Positions 10,773 to 25,200 of a stretch of 64,000 bases of DNA are shown here, one piece after another. Position 1 is the stretch's first letter. Every line of letters starts with the position of its first letter. The notes beneath the pieces are model-generated. The model searched no databases and was not told the origin of the DNA. It was given only the letters and a program-made list of their open reading frames with translations. The stretch covers positions 24,880,001 to 24,944,000 of the forward strand of contig JAJNNQ010000026.1 in NCBI GenBank assembly GCA_027886175.1, read 5' to 3'. This DNA is from Phylloscopus collybita (Eukaryota; Chordata; Aves; Passeriformes; Phylloscopidae). The translations under genes and the position numbers were made by a program.

Positions 10773-13700
10773 GCATAAAGCCCAGGTGGATGAATCATGC
10801 CTGTGGGTATCATACGACCTAGATACTATTTGGAAATCAGAGGATTTTCAAAATGCATGTGCTTCTTGCTCCTGTCACATAACCAAGTCTATCTATCTAA
10901 ATGCCTCACAGAAATACATAATTTTGAAAGCAATACTGATGGAATTCTTCTTTCCTTGAGATGTGGCAGCCGTTCCAAGAAACTACAAATACAAAGCTTT
11001 GAAGCAATTACTGTCTTTCTTAAGAAGTGGACTGCACAGTAAATTTGTGTCACGGGATCTGATTCTTTTTCCTTTATTTGCACTCACTGGTACAGTTTTT
11101 TAGGTATATGTGGAAGAATCACTTTTTCATAGAGAAGGCAGCTCCTAAACTTGTATGCAAGTAATGCATTACCAATAACAGCAAAATTACTGCATTGTCA
11201 TCACTGGTGGTACCAAAGGCAACATGCCTTTTACTACATCCCTAAAAATTCAAAGTGTAGAAGTGAAAGATGGAAATATTTTCCTCTGTCTTTCAACAAA
11301 AAAAGAAGCTGCAAAAGAACACAAAGGGACAGACTGAGGTAGTCTTAATGCAAATATTAAATATGTGGTTAAACAGAAAGGAGATGTCTAAAATCATATG
11401 TGGGAGAGGTCATTTCCTTATAGTGAAGTGCTGCTAAAACTCACACGAAATGCCCTCCTGCACTGGTCAGAGCAATGAGCAAACTCCAGAGTGACTGGGC
11501 CAGCCCTCTAGCCCCAAGGCCAATTGGCATCCTCTGGCCAAAGCTATTGCACCTGCAGCCTCTCAAAGCTGCTGCTTGGAAACTGCGTGCTGGGAATGGT
11601 CCCTGGCACGCTGCAACATCTAAATCACAGCCACGGGCTGCTTGTGAGACTCTAAGTTAGCCTTGGCCAAAGCTGACTGTGTCAGCAACCATTCTTCAAA
11701 TAGTTCCGGAGTACCAGAGCGCTCCACTCTCAGGGCCAGGACATGCACCAGTACAGCTGTATTCACATGGACCCATTTTCATCTGCTGTCTCCCAGCAGC
11801 CTGTAAACTGAGCAACTTAGATCTAGTCAGATTCCTATTATTTTACAGTTCACACCATTATAATTCTCCCACAAGCACAGATTTCCTAATGTCTCATTTT
11901 ATTTTTATAAAACTAATTAAGATGTTGAAGTGAAGTAAATTGGGGTTTTGGGTTTTTTTTAGCCATAAGCGTTACAATTCTCCACATGACATCTGTATGA
12001 GTTATCAGCTGTGTATGTACCAGCTGCATAAGCCCAAACAAAATAGCCGGAAAATTTCAGGCCAAAAAAATAGCATTTTCTCCTCCCCAATTTATTCGAT
12101 TCAGGCCTATAAACTGAAACAAGAGCATTAGTTGTATTTAAAATCCTATTAAATTACGCCTTGTTGTTTAAGATGGATGCTCAGAGCATCTGCCACAACA
12201 GAAGCCAGCTGATTATTCCCCAAGAAAACCACAGGACCTTTGTCTCTCTCTCTACAACTGGATCTGTGCCGCAGTAGTGCGTCAGCCTCACAATCCTGCC
12301 TGCAACTCTCATCTGTGCTTGCCCGGAGCCCGAAAATCTCCCTGAGTTTGGCCACAGGAAGCACAGAGCAAAGGCAACGCGGCACAAAGAGCAGTGCCAG
12401 TCCTCGCTTCCGCCTTAGCCTGTCAAGAGCCCAGTGGAGAAAAATGCATCCTCATTTGACAAACCACAGAGGTGGATAATACTCTTTGTAAAGTATCTCA
12501 CTGCTTCCAAGGTTTCTCGAGTTTGATGCAACTGAAAGGAATCTGAAAAAAATAATTCCATTGTCAGAAGTACCGTGTTCAGAAAAACTTGGTTTGTGGC
12601 TATTCATACACTGCTTTGGGAAAGCGTTTGTAGTCTTACATGACAGACTGCTTCAGCATCAAAATAGTTTGGGTGAAAATAGACACTGTAAAATGCACCT
12701 TCAAAACAAATATCCACTGTGAAGTTTCAGAGGGAAGTCTTTATGTAATATGATCCTAATCTATCTTTAAATGCAGTGCGAAAACTTTGATGGAGTTAAT
12801 GGTTGGCTATTATAGTCCAATGTTTGCATCCCCTATTTTTAGCAGGGTAATTCTTTTCTGAACATCATTTATCTGGGTTTGGTTTTACTGTCAATCTATA
12901 TTTCTATTCACCAAACTAAGACAGGAAAAAATCCCCAGAGACAAGCCAATTTTATCCTTGTATTCAGAGCTGGTATCTTTATTAGGATTAAAAAGCAGCA
13001 AAAATAGGATGTCCATTGTGATACATAAAACTGCTAAAATGAGCTAATCACTTAATCAGTAACCCGATTTATGAAGGAAGTCTATTGTAGCTCAAGTATT
13101 CTGTCTTTCTGTCCTAGTTTTCGTTTCTTTATATTGATTTCCAACAGGTAACAGGAGGATACATTTTCAGACTGCTATGGAGAGATATTTCAAAGACATA
13201 CTCAGGCCAGTCCAGGGGGGACCACTGGGATTATCTGTTCTGACTTTCAGCATCCCTGATTTAACTCCTCTTAGGAGTAAAGGGTTTCTTCAGACTTCTT
13301 TTCCCCTCTAAGCTCCATTCCAAAACTGATAACAACAGAGAGCTGGTCTCTGCAAACTGTTCCCACAATTGACTGTCTTTACTTGAAATATTTGCTTGCT
13401 TCTGTTCAGAATCCACCTAACTTCAGCCATCTCACTTTAGCCACTTCACTTTCCACATTTTTGCTCAGACTAAAAACTGTTCTGTTCTAAGCTTTCTGTT
13501 TCCCACACAACTAATATCAGATCTCCCAGCTAAGCTGAACAGTGATCTCCAGTAGCAATAGAAATCTTATTGCTCATTAGCAGCAGAATGAGAAAATGTA
13601 GATGTCACCATTATAAATTACATCCAGGTTGGAGCAGAAGTTTAGAAAAATCAGATTACATTCTCTATCTAAAGTTCCCTGGAAGCTTCTCATCACTTCC

Positions 13701-16700
13701 AGGAGGTGACAGTTTCCTTGTTTTTTGGTCTGTCTAGGCTTCCTGAACCTTTTTTCAGAAGTTCTCATGTCCTAGAAAGGCTTCCCTACTGATAGCTGCT
13801 GAACCAGAGGAGCACAGCATGTGGTCTCTTCATTACTAAAAGTCAGCTGCATTTCATACCATTTCTATACTATTTTAACCAAGATATCCAATACCTTGCA
13901 AAAATCTCAGTAGTCCAGGATTTACCTAACTCAGACAGGATAAACAAACATTACTTCTACTCCACCATATGCAAGATGACTCCAGTTGCAATGTTAGTAG
14001 GAACGATACCATGATTAAAGAGAACTTCTCTGCCTTTTATCATTAGCCCAGTCAATACAAATGGGATAAACCAGACACGTCCTCAGTTTCAAGTTTTTTC
14101 ACCGTGTCAATAGAGGGAATGTTGCTGAGTGTCTGGTGCTCACAATGTGGGTGTGAAGGTTGGTCCTCTACTGCAGACTCTACCCCACACCTTCTGGAGA
14201 TAAGGCACTCCCTGGGTTTCTGTCCTCCTGCCTGCAAGTGGAGGGAATGACAGCAGGTACCGCTCTGTGCATTGGCTGAGATGGGCAGCACTGACTGTTT
14301 TACAGTCTCATCCTCTTGGAACTGAAGGAACTGAAAGCCTAGCCCAAACTGTCCACTCATTCCAGACAGATCCCAAGAACAAATAGCCATCTTTCTGACA
14401 CAAAATGCCACCCCAAAAAATATTCACACCACACATGGTGAGTGAGAACAAAGCCTTATGAGGTTATCCTCTAAGCTGTTTTGTCAGACCACAAGCACAT
14501 TTTAGAAGCCTGACATTTAAAAAACAAAAATTGAATGCATGTCTAAGTTTACCTCAAATACTTGTTTCATAGCCTGGCACACCTGCGCATCTAAAGATAG
14601 AGATGGTCCTGCTAATTTTCTTCCTTCCTTTTTAATTTGGTTACTCTTTCCACACATCTGCCCTCACTCCAGTACTGCATCACCCACGTTATCCACCCAC
14701 TGATTCAGCCAAAAATTGAATGCATTGCATTTGGCAGGGGCACCTTTATGGCGCAGTTTGATGATACAACTCAGCAGATCTCACTGCTGGCTGTCACTGA
14801 GATGACACAATGTTCCTCCCTCCTGCCAAGTAGCTCCTGCAGCTTCCCTCACACAAGCATAATGCAGGAACCAGGGGAACAAGGGAAGGAGCATCAATAA
14901 TGTCAGCACTACAATCTCATCAGTTTATATCAGGAACAAAATTGCATCCTAAGAAAATGGCTCAGCAGTAGCTGAAGCATGACCAGGTACAGGTATTTGA
15001 AATATGAACTGCATAAGCAGCATTTGTGTTACATAAACACAAGCTCAACTCACTCCCACAACTGAAAATATTATATGTGAGCCTCTGCCTTTACAAGTCA
15101 TGCAAGAAGGGACTATTGCAGTGTAAAATGCAGACGTAATACAGCTACTGCAGAGGATTACTTATCTTCACTTCTTACACAGATGTGGCTTAACATATAC
15201 TCCCAGATAATAAGGAGATACTATGCTCTAACAGATACAAGTCCTAAACATATTAAAGGAACAGAATTTTAAACTGTGTTAACACATTCTTATGTTTCCA
15301 CTCTGTTTCTGATCTCATAGAGAAGCAATAAAAACTATCCCATGCATTCACAAGCTTGAAATGCAAACCCTCATGGTCCTGTTACATTTGAGACTAATAG
15401 TGACAGGGATTTTCTGCCAAATTTCTCTTTTCTTTGCCTGACTTAGGAAAGGAGAACATAACTGACCCCTGGAAATTTTTAGTGCAGTGAAATGGCAGCA
15501 CTGTGACAGAACTTTGCAAATGTTCATGTGATTAATTCTTTGTTCTTGGCACAGGAAAATACAATTCACCTATGTACATATGAAAAAAAAGGATGAGAAG
15601 CTGGGATGAAGAGAAGGAGGTTAATAGAGAAGAAAATTTTAACATAAAAATAAACAAAAATCAGCTCTGCATAACTATTTCTGAAAGAAAAGTGAGTGGC
15701 TCTCTGCCATAGCAAATACCGCATTGCATCTGACAGAAGGAAAACACTGTCTTCTCATAACTGGCCTCCAAGAGCTAAAAACACATGAATGCTTCATCCT
15801 CAAAAAAATAAAAGTTTCAATTTCCTAAAAATTAACCACAGAACTTTTCAACCTGAAGAGAAACAGAACAGTGTGTGAACAGTGGCCACATGCAGCCAGC
15901 ACTGTCCTGGTCTCCTGCTGGGAGCAACCTTCCGCTTGCACACAGAGACATAATTAAGGACACACAATATGAAACGCTATTAAACTGGGAGGGCAATCTG
16001 TTCAGCTTTATGCAAAATCAGTCTGCAGGTCTCTGGAGCTACTGAGATACTGCTTAGCCAAGGGCCCTGCACACCTTTGCCTCTCGGCAGTGTTTGTATG
16101 GTAACTTTGAAAAGAATCCAGTATTTAAGAAATGCAATTAAAATTTGAGACAGGTTTGGTTTTTAAGAGATTCTTAATCACAAGCAGTCAGCAAAGGAAA
16201 ACATTTTTCTATAAAGCTACAAAGACAGTTTAACTGCTCCATTCCCAATGCCTCCTAGCCCCATATTTTCCTAGCCAGATGTTGCACTCTGATAAATGCA
16301 TTTAAATCTATTTCTGTGTGCACAAATGTTTATCACAAGGTGAGGGGAAAAGTTTATTATTTAAGGCAGTTTGTCTGAAATCATTGCTCTCTGTGCAAGT
16401 AACAGAGTAACATTCTGAAATACAAAGAATCCTTTAGCAAGTATAAATACAACTATCACTGCTAAAAACGAGATGATGGGAGTTTGCTCACGAGTGAACT
16501 AGGTATGGTTTCAGTAAACACAAAGGGAAAAGGAGAAACAAAAATGGAAGAAACAGAAAAAGGGGGAAGACCAAGAAAGGAAAAAGACAATATTCTACAG
16601 AAGAATCACCTAGAGACAGTGCCATGCAGGGTGCCTTTGAGATGTGTGCAGCTGAAAAAGCCTCTGAAGTCATCCCCGAGTCTACTTCTTTTGAATCCTT

Positions 16701-17340
16701 CTGTATTTTGGGAAACAAGACTTACCACCAATGTACACAAATAAAGTAAGCAATTCTATCATTTTCTTCTTGCAGTAGAAACAATGTGTTCTTTTCAACA
16801 GTGTTGAAAATTCATTTACACAGGAAACTCTGATGGACTGAAGAAAACAGATGCTTTGAACCCCAAAGTTTGGCTCACTGCTTCCTCATCAAAAGAATAA
16901 GAATGCCATTGATGCTGGATCTACCTGCCAATTAAGGGTATGATTTTCTTTTTCTACTGTGTCAATGTTAAACTAAAAAATACAGCATTGCTGTGGAAAT
17001 AAAAAATGGCTAAAACAAAGTGGAACCTGTAGATTGCGCAGCAGGAATTGAACCAGAACCTGGAAGTCTCACTGAGGGTACAGGCAGCTCCAAATTAGTG
17101 AGACAGACTAAGAGCCAAAGGACTCCATGCAGACTGAGTAACATAGCCAGAAGATTCCCTGCACAGCCTGGCAAGCAGCAGGTGACTGCCAGATTAAAGG
17201 TCAGGATGCAAAGCTGGTTGTTTTAGTAGGGGAGCTTGCAAAGCCTGCTGCCAGTTTAGATTGTAACCTACAGGAAGAATCTTTGGAATTACACTATCCT
17301 GAAAACATTTCTATTTGATAAAATGCATGCTTGAAATGGT

Positions 17341-17424
17341 GATCTTTCCATGTCATAGGTATTTTCTTGTGAGGAAATGAATGACAGGATCTTTCCTAGT
17401 CATGGATATTTTCTTGTGAGGACA
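17341..17424. repeat. Short imperfect tandem duplication
   Basis: A unit of about 47 bp beginning GATCTTTCC and containing TATTTTCTTGTGAGGA occurs at 17,341-17,387 and again, partially, at 17,388-17,424 with a few substitutions. It is a local intronic tandem duplication. Confidence 0.8.
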
Positions 17425-18604
17425 CTGGGAAAGTGTGTTGGTTCTTCAAGGCTTGTTCACCTCTAACTAAAACAGAGGGCAAATTACCAGAGCTTGCCCA
17501 TAACTTCATCTTATTTTAAAAATGTCTCAGCCAACAGTGAACCAAAAAGTCAAAATTATTAGAATTACGTGTTAGGATCTTTTTTTTCCTTTTAAACAAA
17601 GTTGAGGATCTTGGTGGCTAGCACAAGAGACAGGAGAAACTTCGACCAGCCTGGAAGATCTCAGGGATCCATAAAATATATCCTCAGCTCTCAAGAACTT
17701 CTCCTGATGGAACCATCCTGCAGGGCTAGACTACTGTTTCACAAGGCTAACAATTCAAATCTTAGCTGGCAGCTAACTTCTTTCAATAGATAGATGTTTT
17801 TGTTTGCAATTTACCATATGTTTCAGCAGTTCAAGAGACTGGTTAAAAAGAGTTATTTTCATGCATTTTTCCAGCAGAAACCTTTTAAAGATGCCAGAGA
17901 ATAATTTAAATCTCCTGCTTGGCATTCTACATTTAACTCCTCCTCGTACTACTCCCTTTTGTCAAAGTGGCATATTTATAGCAAATATTTTGCATCACGA
18001 AAGAAACCCTTTCAACAAGCAGCATATATCCTCCTTTTCAAAAGACATACACATAAATACAAGTATGATAACTGCAATCCTTATCATTTCAACTACTTTT
18101 CAGTACCTACTAACTAAATGCAAGTTGTTCTGTGATCTCCATGCTATATTACATTTATTCGTGTTTATTCCTTTTGATTTCTCCAAGTTATTCTGAGGAA
18201 TATTCTTTGCTCCCCAGCAAAGTTCCAGTTCAGAAAAGTAGATGAGAACTGTCAAGTCTGAACTATTGGAAATTCAGTACTGCATAGATGAACAGAAAGT
18301 TGATCTTTCTGCATAGATGATCAGAAAGTCTCACAGTTGTGCAGAGTAAGCAGGGGGGTGGGATAGTTTCCACATCGGAGCCCAAAACTGCTACAGCTAA
18401 AAATCTACAGGGATTTAGAGATGTTGCTTTGTTGTGTGCATCAGCTTGCTTGGTAGAATTAAGATTTTGGGAAGTAAAACATGATTAATCCATTTTGTTT
18501 CTGTATTTTCCTAAAACATGAAATATTTGGTAACTGATTAAATTTCACTGAAATAGCACCAAAGAGAGAGCAGTCTTATAAGGAGGTTTTGGAAAGTAAG
18601 AAAA

Positions 18605-19220
18605 TACTCTGATACTCAGCAGTGTGCCCTGGCAGCCAAGAGGGTAACCCACATCCTTGGGTTCACCAAGCACAGCATCACCAGCCACTCCAGAGGGGTG
18701 ATTATACCACTGCATTCTGCTTTGGTGCTGCTTCACCTCAATGAGCAGTTCTGGGTCCCACAGTTTAGGAAGAATGTGAAGGTCCTTGAATGCATCCAGA
18801 GGAAAGCAGCAAAGCTGGTGGTGGAGCTGGAAGGAATGTTCTGTAGGGAGCACCTGAGGGCCCTGGGCTTGTCTAGTATGGAGAAAGGGAGGCTGAGGAG
18901 TGACTTCATGACTCCCTACAGTTTGCTGAGGAGGGGAAGCGGAGGTGCTGATCTCTTCTCCCTGGTGTCCTGTGATGGGATGTGTAATGCCTTTGTCAGG
19001 GGAGGTTCAGACTTGTCATAAAGAAGCCTTTCTTCACAGGTAGTCAAACACTGGAACAGGCTTCCTAGCTGGTCATTGTTTAAGACACATTTAGACAATG
19101 CCATTAATAACATGCTTTAATTAACTTCTGGTGAGCCCTGATGTGGTCAAGTAGTTGGATTAGATGATCATTGTAGGTTACTTCCATCTGAAATATTCCA
19201 TTCTACTATAAATTCTGTGA
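18605..19220 (+). mobile_element. CR1 LINE, 5'-truncated
   Basis: About 600 bp resembling the 3' end of avian CR1 ORF2 plus the 3' UTR, with characteristic stretches such as GAATGCATCCAGAGGAAAGC, GCACCTGAGGGCCCTGGGC and GTTGGATTAGATGATCATTG. It ends near TACTATAAATTCTGTGAA. It is in plus orientation, antisense to SH3BGRL2. The open frames over it are debris of the LINE. Confidence 0.88.
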
Positions 19221-22200
19221 AGAAAAACAAAAGTTTAAAAACAAAAAAAATCCCCCTAACAAGAGATTCACATACATTTTCTATTATGTAACATGTTTAT
19301 CACCTGAACTTTTAAGAGGAAAACAGAGAATTGACTTTTTTTTTGTGATGAGGTGAGTCAGCAGAACACAGAAAATGTTTGAGCTAGTTCTCTGTATTTA
19401 TCAGTCACATTGTTTTGTCACAATGAATAAAGCACTCCCAGCTGTATTTTCAGCATTTATTGCAAATGAGATATAAAAGAAAATTTTCAGCACTAAAAAA
19501 AGTAGGTCATGTTTCTTCCTTCTCATCAGCTTTAAGCAGCAAATCCCAGTGGCATAGGAGTATTTATCTCTCAGAATGGATAAGAACACCTAGCAGGAGA
19601 ACATCAGGAGACAGAATAAGCAGTTAGCCTTGTTTCATCTGGGTGGGGTCTTAGTTCTGTCAGCTCAAGATACAATTCTGGCCATCTCCTGCCATAACTA
19701 TGAGCTGCACCCTCTCTATTTTGTCACTCAGGGCCCACAGCCTAATACCCAGGTACAACCAACTCCAGTTGCTCCAGTTACTTCTGAAACAAAGCCAGTG
19801 GATGCAGAAGGTGGATCTATAAGATGCCACGTGCAGCAGTCTCTTGACAGCAAGGCAGAGAATTTAAGGCAAGCTTGAGGACTGCAGTACTGTCTAGCCC
19901 AGCAGTGGCATGCTGGGTTTAATGCAGAATCCTGTTCCTACATAAACACGGGTCACAGCCATATCATTCCCACATGGATACTAATCCTCCTTCATGAATT
20001 TGGGAGAATAAGTCCCCTTGGCCACTTAGAAAAAACATCTAGCTTTTCCTTAAGAAGGACTACGCTTGCATAGACTTGTTTTCTCACCTTAAAGGAGCAG
20101 AGATACTAAGATTCCAACATGCCCCCAGAGTTTCAAACACAAGCTTGTGAAATAAAGCTGTCCATGCTGTAGCTACTTTCTACTGACAGTTACTATCCAC
20201 ACAGCACAGATGTGTCACTCTGCCAACTACAGATACACACACCCCTGACAATGCACTTTAAAATAACAGCAGTGCAAGTTTTCCAGAATTCGTTGTGCTA
20301 AGTTTTTACAGATATTTACAGGTTTTCTCAGCATTGTATGAAACTGCAACAGAAAAATGCACTTGTGGCTCGAGACAAATGTCATATTTCAGATAAAATT
20401 GGACTATATTACTGCAACATTTTCTCATGGCTTTTGTAAGACTAGGAGGATAGATTTTCTAAACCAGGTCTGACTGCCACTGCTATTATTCAGATCAGTA
20501 ACAAAATTATCTTTGACTCAATTGAGCAGAACAAGATTTCTAACCTTATTAATAAATGTCAACATTATTTCTCTTCCAACAAATGCAACTGTATCTGCGT
20601 AGCTTGTGTGTTTTTGCAGCTCTGTATCTGTAAATTCTCTTCTCTTTTATAGTCCTACAGAACCATTTCTTAGTGACAAGGTGAATCCCCAAACACAGCA
20701 GCCATCTGATTACTCTCCCATAAACTGCGGACACATCTCCTGTAATGTCAACAGGAGTCACCTCCACATAGCCAAAGGTATTGCTGAACACCACACTGCA
20801 TAAACACACTGACTTTCAGACCTCCCTGGGGCCTCACGCTGGGAACCTTTACTAGAAAACAGACCTTGCTGCAGGCAAGCCAGTTTGACTGAGCAGGAAG
20901 AGACTGCTTGCACATCAGGGCCTTCGTAGCAGCTGTCTTCTTTGATCAAAGACTAGTTTTGTGTCTCTTTTTCTAACTAATTTTAGCTTCCTAGTTGGTT
21001 TCTACTGAAGAATGTGATGCTATCTGCATCCTTCAAATGCCATTCCTGTCACTGTTTCTACATAAACCTATCAGATCACTCAATTAGAGATGTTTCAGAA
21101 AGACTATCTGACCTTAGGAGATGCAGATCCAGATCAAAGGTTTAATGCATACTTGAATTGCATTTCTTTAGATTGGACAGGGATGATAATTTCACTAACC
21201 CTGCAGCAATTTAATGGCAGGTTTCAGTTGCTGATGCTCTATTGTTCATCAGATCAAAGGAAGCCTCCTTTCAAATGAAGGCACACAAAAATTCACTTGA
21301 TTTTCTCTGAAAAACACAGATTAAGAATCCAGTCTTTGATTTGTAATGTCACTATTAAATTGTTCCAAATAATCACATATAAAGGTTTTAATAGCACAGA
21401 TAATACTCAATATCATCCTCTGCAGTATATGAAAATGCCAGGAAACAAAACAAACTCTGAAAGCCTTAATAGAATTTCCACTGTTAAATTCTGAATAATT
21501 TTTTTTTTCTGAGTCACTTTCTCTTGCTTCAAGTGGGATCTCTGCAGTGAATTCAGAGGACCTGTGCTACATGGACTGGTGAAAAGAAGCACAAAAGCCA
21601 CACCTCCCAACAAATGAAGGTAAACAATATTCTACCCTTTTGTAACAGCATGAAAATCTAAAAGCCAATGAGAAAGCATGTTAGCATGTGTGAATGGAAC
21701 ATACCAATCATGTTTTGATTTGCATTTAATATGAAGTACAAGTTCATGATTTCAGGCCTCCTCTCACAAACAAAAGCTCTGAGGGTGACCCTGCTGGCAG
21801 AGTTTGCAACAGAACAACCCCATGAGATGGGACATTCAGAAAGCCAGAAAGTGTGGCTGTTCAGGGCTCTGCCACAAGCAGAAGCTTGCCATAAGTTATC
21901 ATTACCCCTGTGACAGTGGCACAACCAGACATTGCCTGCTGCTGCAGACACTCGGTTCCATGGGCCAATGTATCACCCACCCACCTGGGCACCCACGGAG
22001 GCAAATGCTCACAGCTGTGAGGGAGGAGGCCAGAATACAGCCAGGTATTCAGTCCTGGAGCTCTGAAACAGGCAGAAGAGCAACTTTGAAGCTATCAGCA
22101 CTAAGGTCTTCAAATGCCCCTGCCATCCCTGTCAGACAGCAATCTTTATAAGATTGTTTACACCAATGTTACCTTTTTCCTAGGTAGGAAGGGAATGATT

Positions 22201-25200
22201 TTACTCCACTGTGTGTCCCCATTAGCCAGCACAATCATATTGGTGGGTATCTTACATTGGTATAATTCTGATTATTGGCTATTCTGATATTCTGCAAAAC
22301 AACTCATTAGCTGAAGTAAAGTACATAAATAAAGCTTTTAAGTACAGACCAGACACATGGAATAACATAGAAAAATAGAGGCGGGTGAGCAAGTACCAGG
22401 ATTTCAGCACTCTAGCTTACACTGGAGATAGACATCCACAGCTGCAATAAAGGAGTAGGCATTTTTGACATGGCCCCAACAGGTGCTGACATATCTTGAA
22501 TATCCTAAAAGCACCAGGACGTCATTTCTCTTCTGGGAATGCTAAAATCAGTGGTTTATTTTTACTGAGGGATAATTAGCATCTATCAGTGATTCAAAGG
22601 TTCAAGTATGTATACATAAACATATCCATATCCACATATATATATGGATATTTGCATCTCTCCATATTTTTGTGTGCATGCAAAAGTACATATCTACAAA
22701 TGCATATTCAAACAAAATGCAAGTTGATGCATATGCAAATGTCACTCTGCAAATGCATTAACTTCAGCAAGTTTATTCCTTGCAGTAAAATTACAAACAC
22801 CTTGTGTTTTCCCATTTCGTCTTAGTAGGAACGACGCAGATTAGTTATCCAGGGACAGAACAGCAAAACCAACAATAACAAATCCTGGAACTCTTAACTC
22901 TGATGACAAGGTCTGTCTTACCCAAGGCAGATGGGCAGGAACAGAAGAGCATACTGTCACTGATGATTCACTTGACCCCCTGAACAACCTGCATCTCCTA
23001 AGAACTTCTCTTCAGAAATCAGCTAGCAAGACAGTTACCCCCTTTTCTTTGTACCAAATTCAATTACAGTGAAGTATAATATTAAATCTAGACTAAATAA
23101 GCTTGTTTACTGATGTAAATCAAATTGATTTTCCCTTCCCCCACTAATGAGATAGAAATGACTTGTTTTAAGTAGGTTCCTCATCACTGTAGCTCTTATG
23201 ACCACAAAACGACCCACATGCTTTAGAGTCAGCCCCCTCAGAATGGTGATAAATATCTTACATTAAAGTAGCACACCTATGGAAGGACTGCCACAGCATT
23301 AAACCAAAGAATTAAAAGATTTCATCCCAAAATACTTCACAGATGGAGGTCTACAGCCCATGTAAGACAAGAAAGGAAGTTTTGTGTCTGTATTCTCTTG
23401 CAAGAAGACAAACTATGTCAAATGAATTGCCTGTACAACGTTTGTATCTCAGTCACTGCTTCTGCTCGGTCACCAACAACTTTGAGACATTCCTTGAAAG
23501 ATCAGGTTGCCCTTTGCTCATCCACATGAGACACACTGAAATCTGATGTTTTCAGAAATGACAGGCAACAGTGACTTAGGTCTCTGAACTGAATCCATCT
23601 GCCCACTCAATAACACATTGGGTGCCAACTAAATAACACATCAGCCCTAGGAGAGAAGATTATGGAAACAGTACCTTGGCTACTGAGGAACTCAGAAGCT
23701 CTTCTGAGCTTTGGCAGCTATCTGCAGACCAATTTCATTGACAGTCACAGTCAAGAAATGCCCCCACTGCTTCTACATTTCCCCTCACCTTGCCAAGGAA
23801 TAAAATTTGCTAACTTAAGGGACTTGTGAAATGTTAACTATCTTCTGTAAAACTTATTAAAAAAAATCAAGCAGTTAAAAAACACTGACATACTTGAACA
23901 CAGTCATGCTTTTTCGGATACAGTAGATTTCAACTAGGAATATATTCCACAGAGTAGTACGTTTCTGTGTTTATTACTCTTCTTAGCAAGTTTCCACATT
24001 GTAAGGAAGACAAAGACTGCAGCATTTCCTTTTGGACAGACTCCCTGAGGGGGCCAACACTCAAGGCTGCAGGTGGGGAAGCTGCTGCCCTTAGGGTACT
24101 TGCTAGTAAAGAGATACATTCTGGATTACCAGCTCAGTGACAATTCTCTATCTCCAAGTAGCACTCAGATTGATAAACACAAAAATGATACCGATTTTAT
24201 ACAATGAAGAACTTCCTTAAATGCTATTTTCTCACAGCTCCCGATTTCTGAACATTCTTAAGTAATTTGTACTAATAAATTGCATGCAAGTTAGCTTTTA
24301 CTTTAATATTCATTTGTTATAATCAAATTCAGTTATATGCAACATCCAGCAACCCCTGCCACTATGACCAGAGTTAGCAAAAAGAATTTCTAGACTTTAA
24401 CAATATGGGTGGAAGATTAAGGAGAACATGTCACCATCAGTAAAGTATGTCCATTTGAGAACTTGCACCTTCATATTGCTGTACTCTATAGAAAAACAAA
24501 GGGGAAAAGTCTTCACCTCAGTCAGAACAATACCTCCTTTGAAGTTTTATTACAGCTAATTGTAATCAAAGGTTGGTAACCAACCTCCTGCACAGGACAC
24601 TTTGTAGTCCGAAGCATGTTCTTTAAAGTAGCATTATTTCTGACATGATCTGTCTGCCAAGAAGAAATGTAAATATTTGAAAAGCACTAGAGCATACAAG
24701 AATGGTGCAACAGTTAGGCACTAAATACCATACACAAATTCAACCTGCATCCTTGTGGCTAGAGTTCACACTCAGCTCCCTCCTGAACACATTCCTTAAG
24801 CGATTTGAACTTCTGTTCACAGGCTCACAGCTCTCTCCATCACAAGGCAGGAGAACGGAACTAGAGTTTAGACTTATTTGGAATAACAGACCTGAAACCT
24901 AGATGCACAGACAGTGAGTCCTTAAGGTGAAAACCAGCTAAAGCCTTCGACATTGACCTCTCTGCCTCACAGAATTCAGTCATGAGTGAAGTTCTCGGGC
25001 TCTCTCTGCCACAACCCCGCAAAATAGGACTGGCAGAAGCCAGCAAAGACGAAAATGAGTCACCTGACCTGATAATAAGAAACTTGAGGAAGAATGAAGG
25101 AACTAATTTTGTTTGTCAAAGGGACTAGATCCAGAAAGTCCCCAGATCTCTCCCATGTACCTAATATAATTGCTAATGTCCAAGATGTGGATACACATGA

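Noticed and set aside
12149..12460. Locally GC-richer segment with frames of 68-79 codons on both strands, considered as an exon
   Set aside because: No convincing splice sites or homology in any frame. It could be a conserved non-coding element, but that cannot be judged without an alignment.
14052..14411. 119-codon minus-strand frame in SH3BGRL2 intron 1
   Set aside because: No recognisable domain and no splice acceptor/donor pair that would join it to the gene in frame.
18698..19021. 107-codon plus-strand frame with protein-like composition
   Set aside because: It lies in the 3' part of a CR1 LINE; it is retrotransposon debris, not a host gene.
19630..19878. 82-codon frame with a proline-rich QPTPVAPVT stretch, considered as a retroviral gag remnant
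   Set aside because: The resemblance is limited to a short low-complexity stretch and there are no flanking retroviral landmarks.
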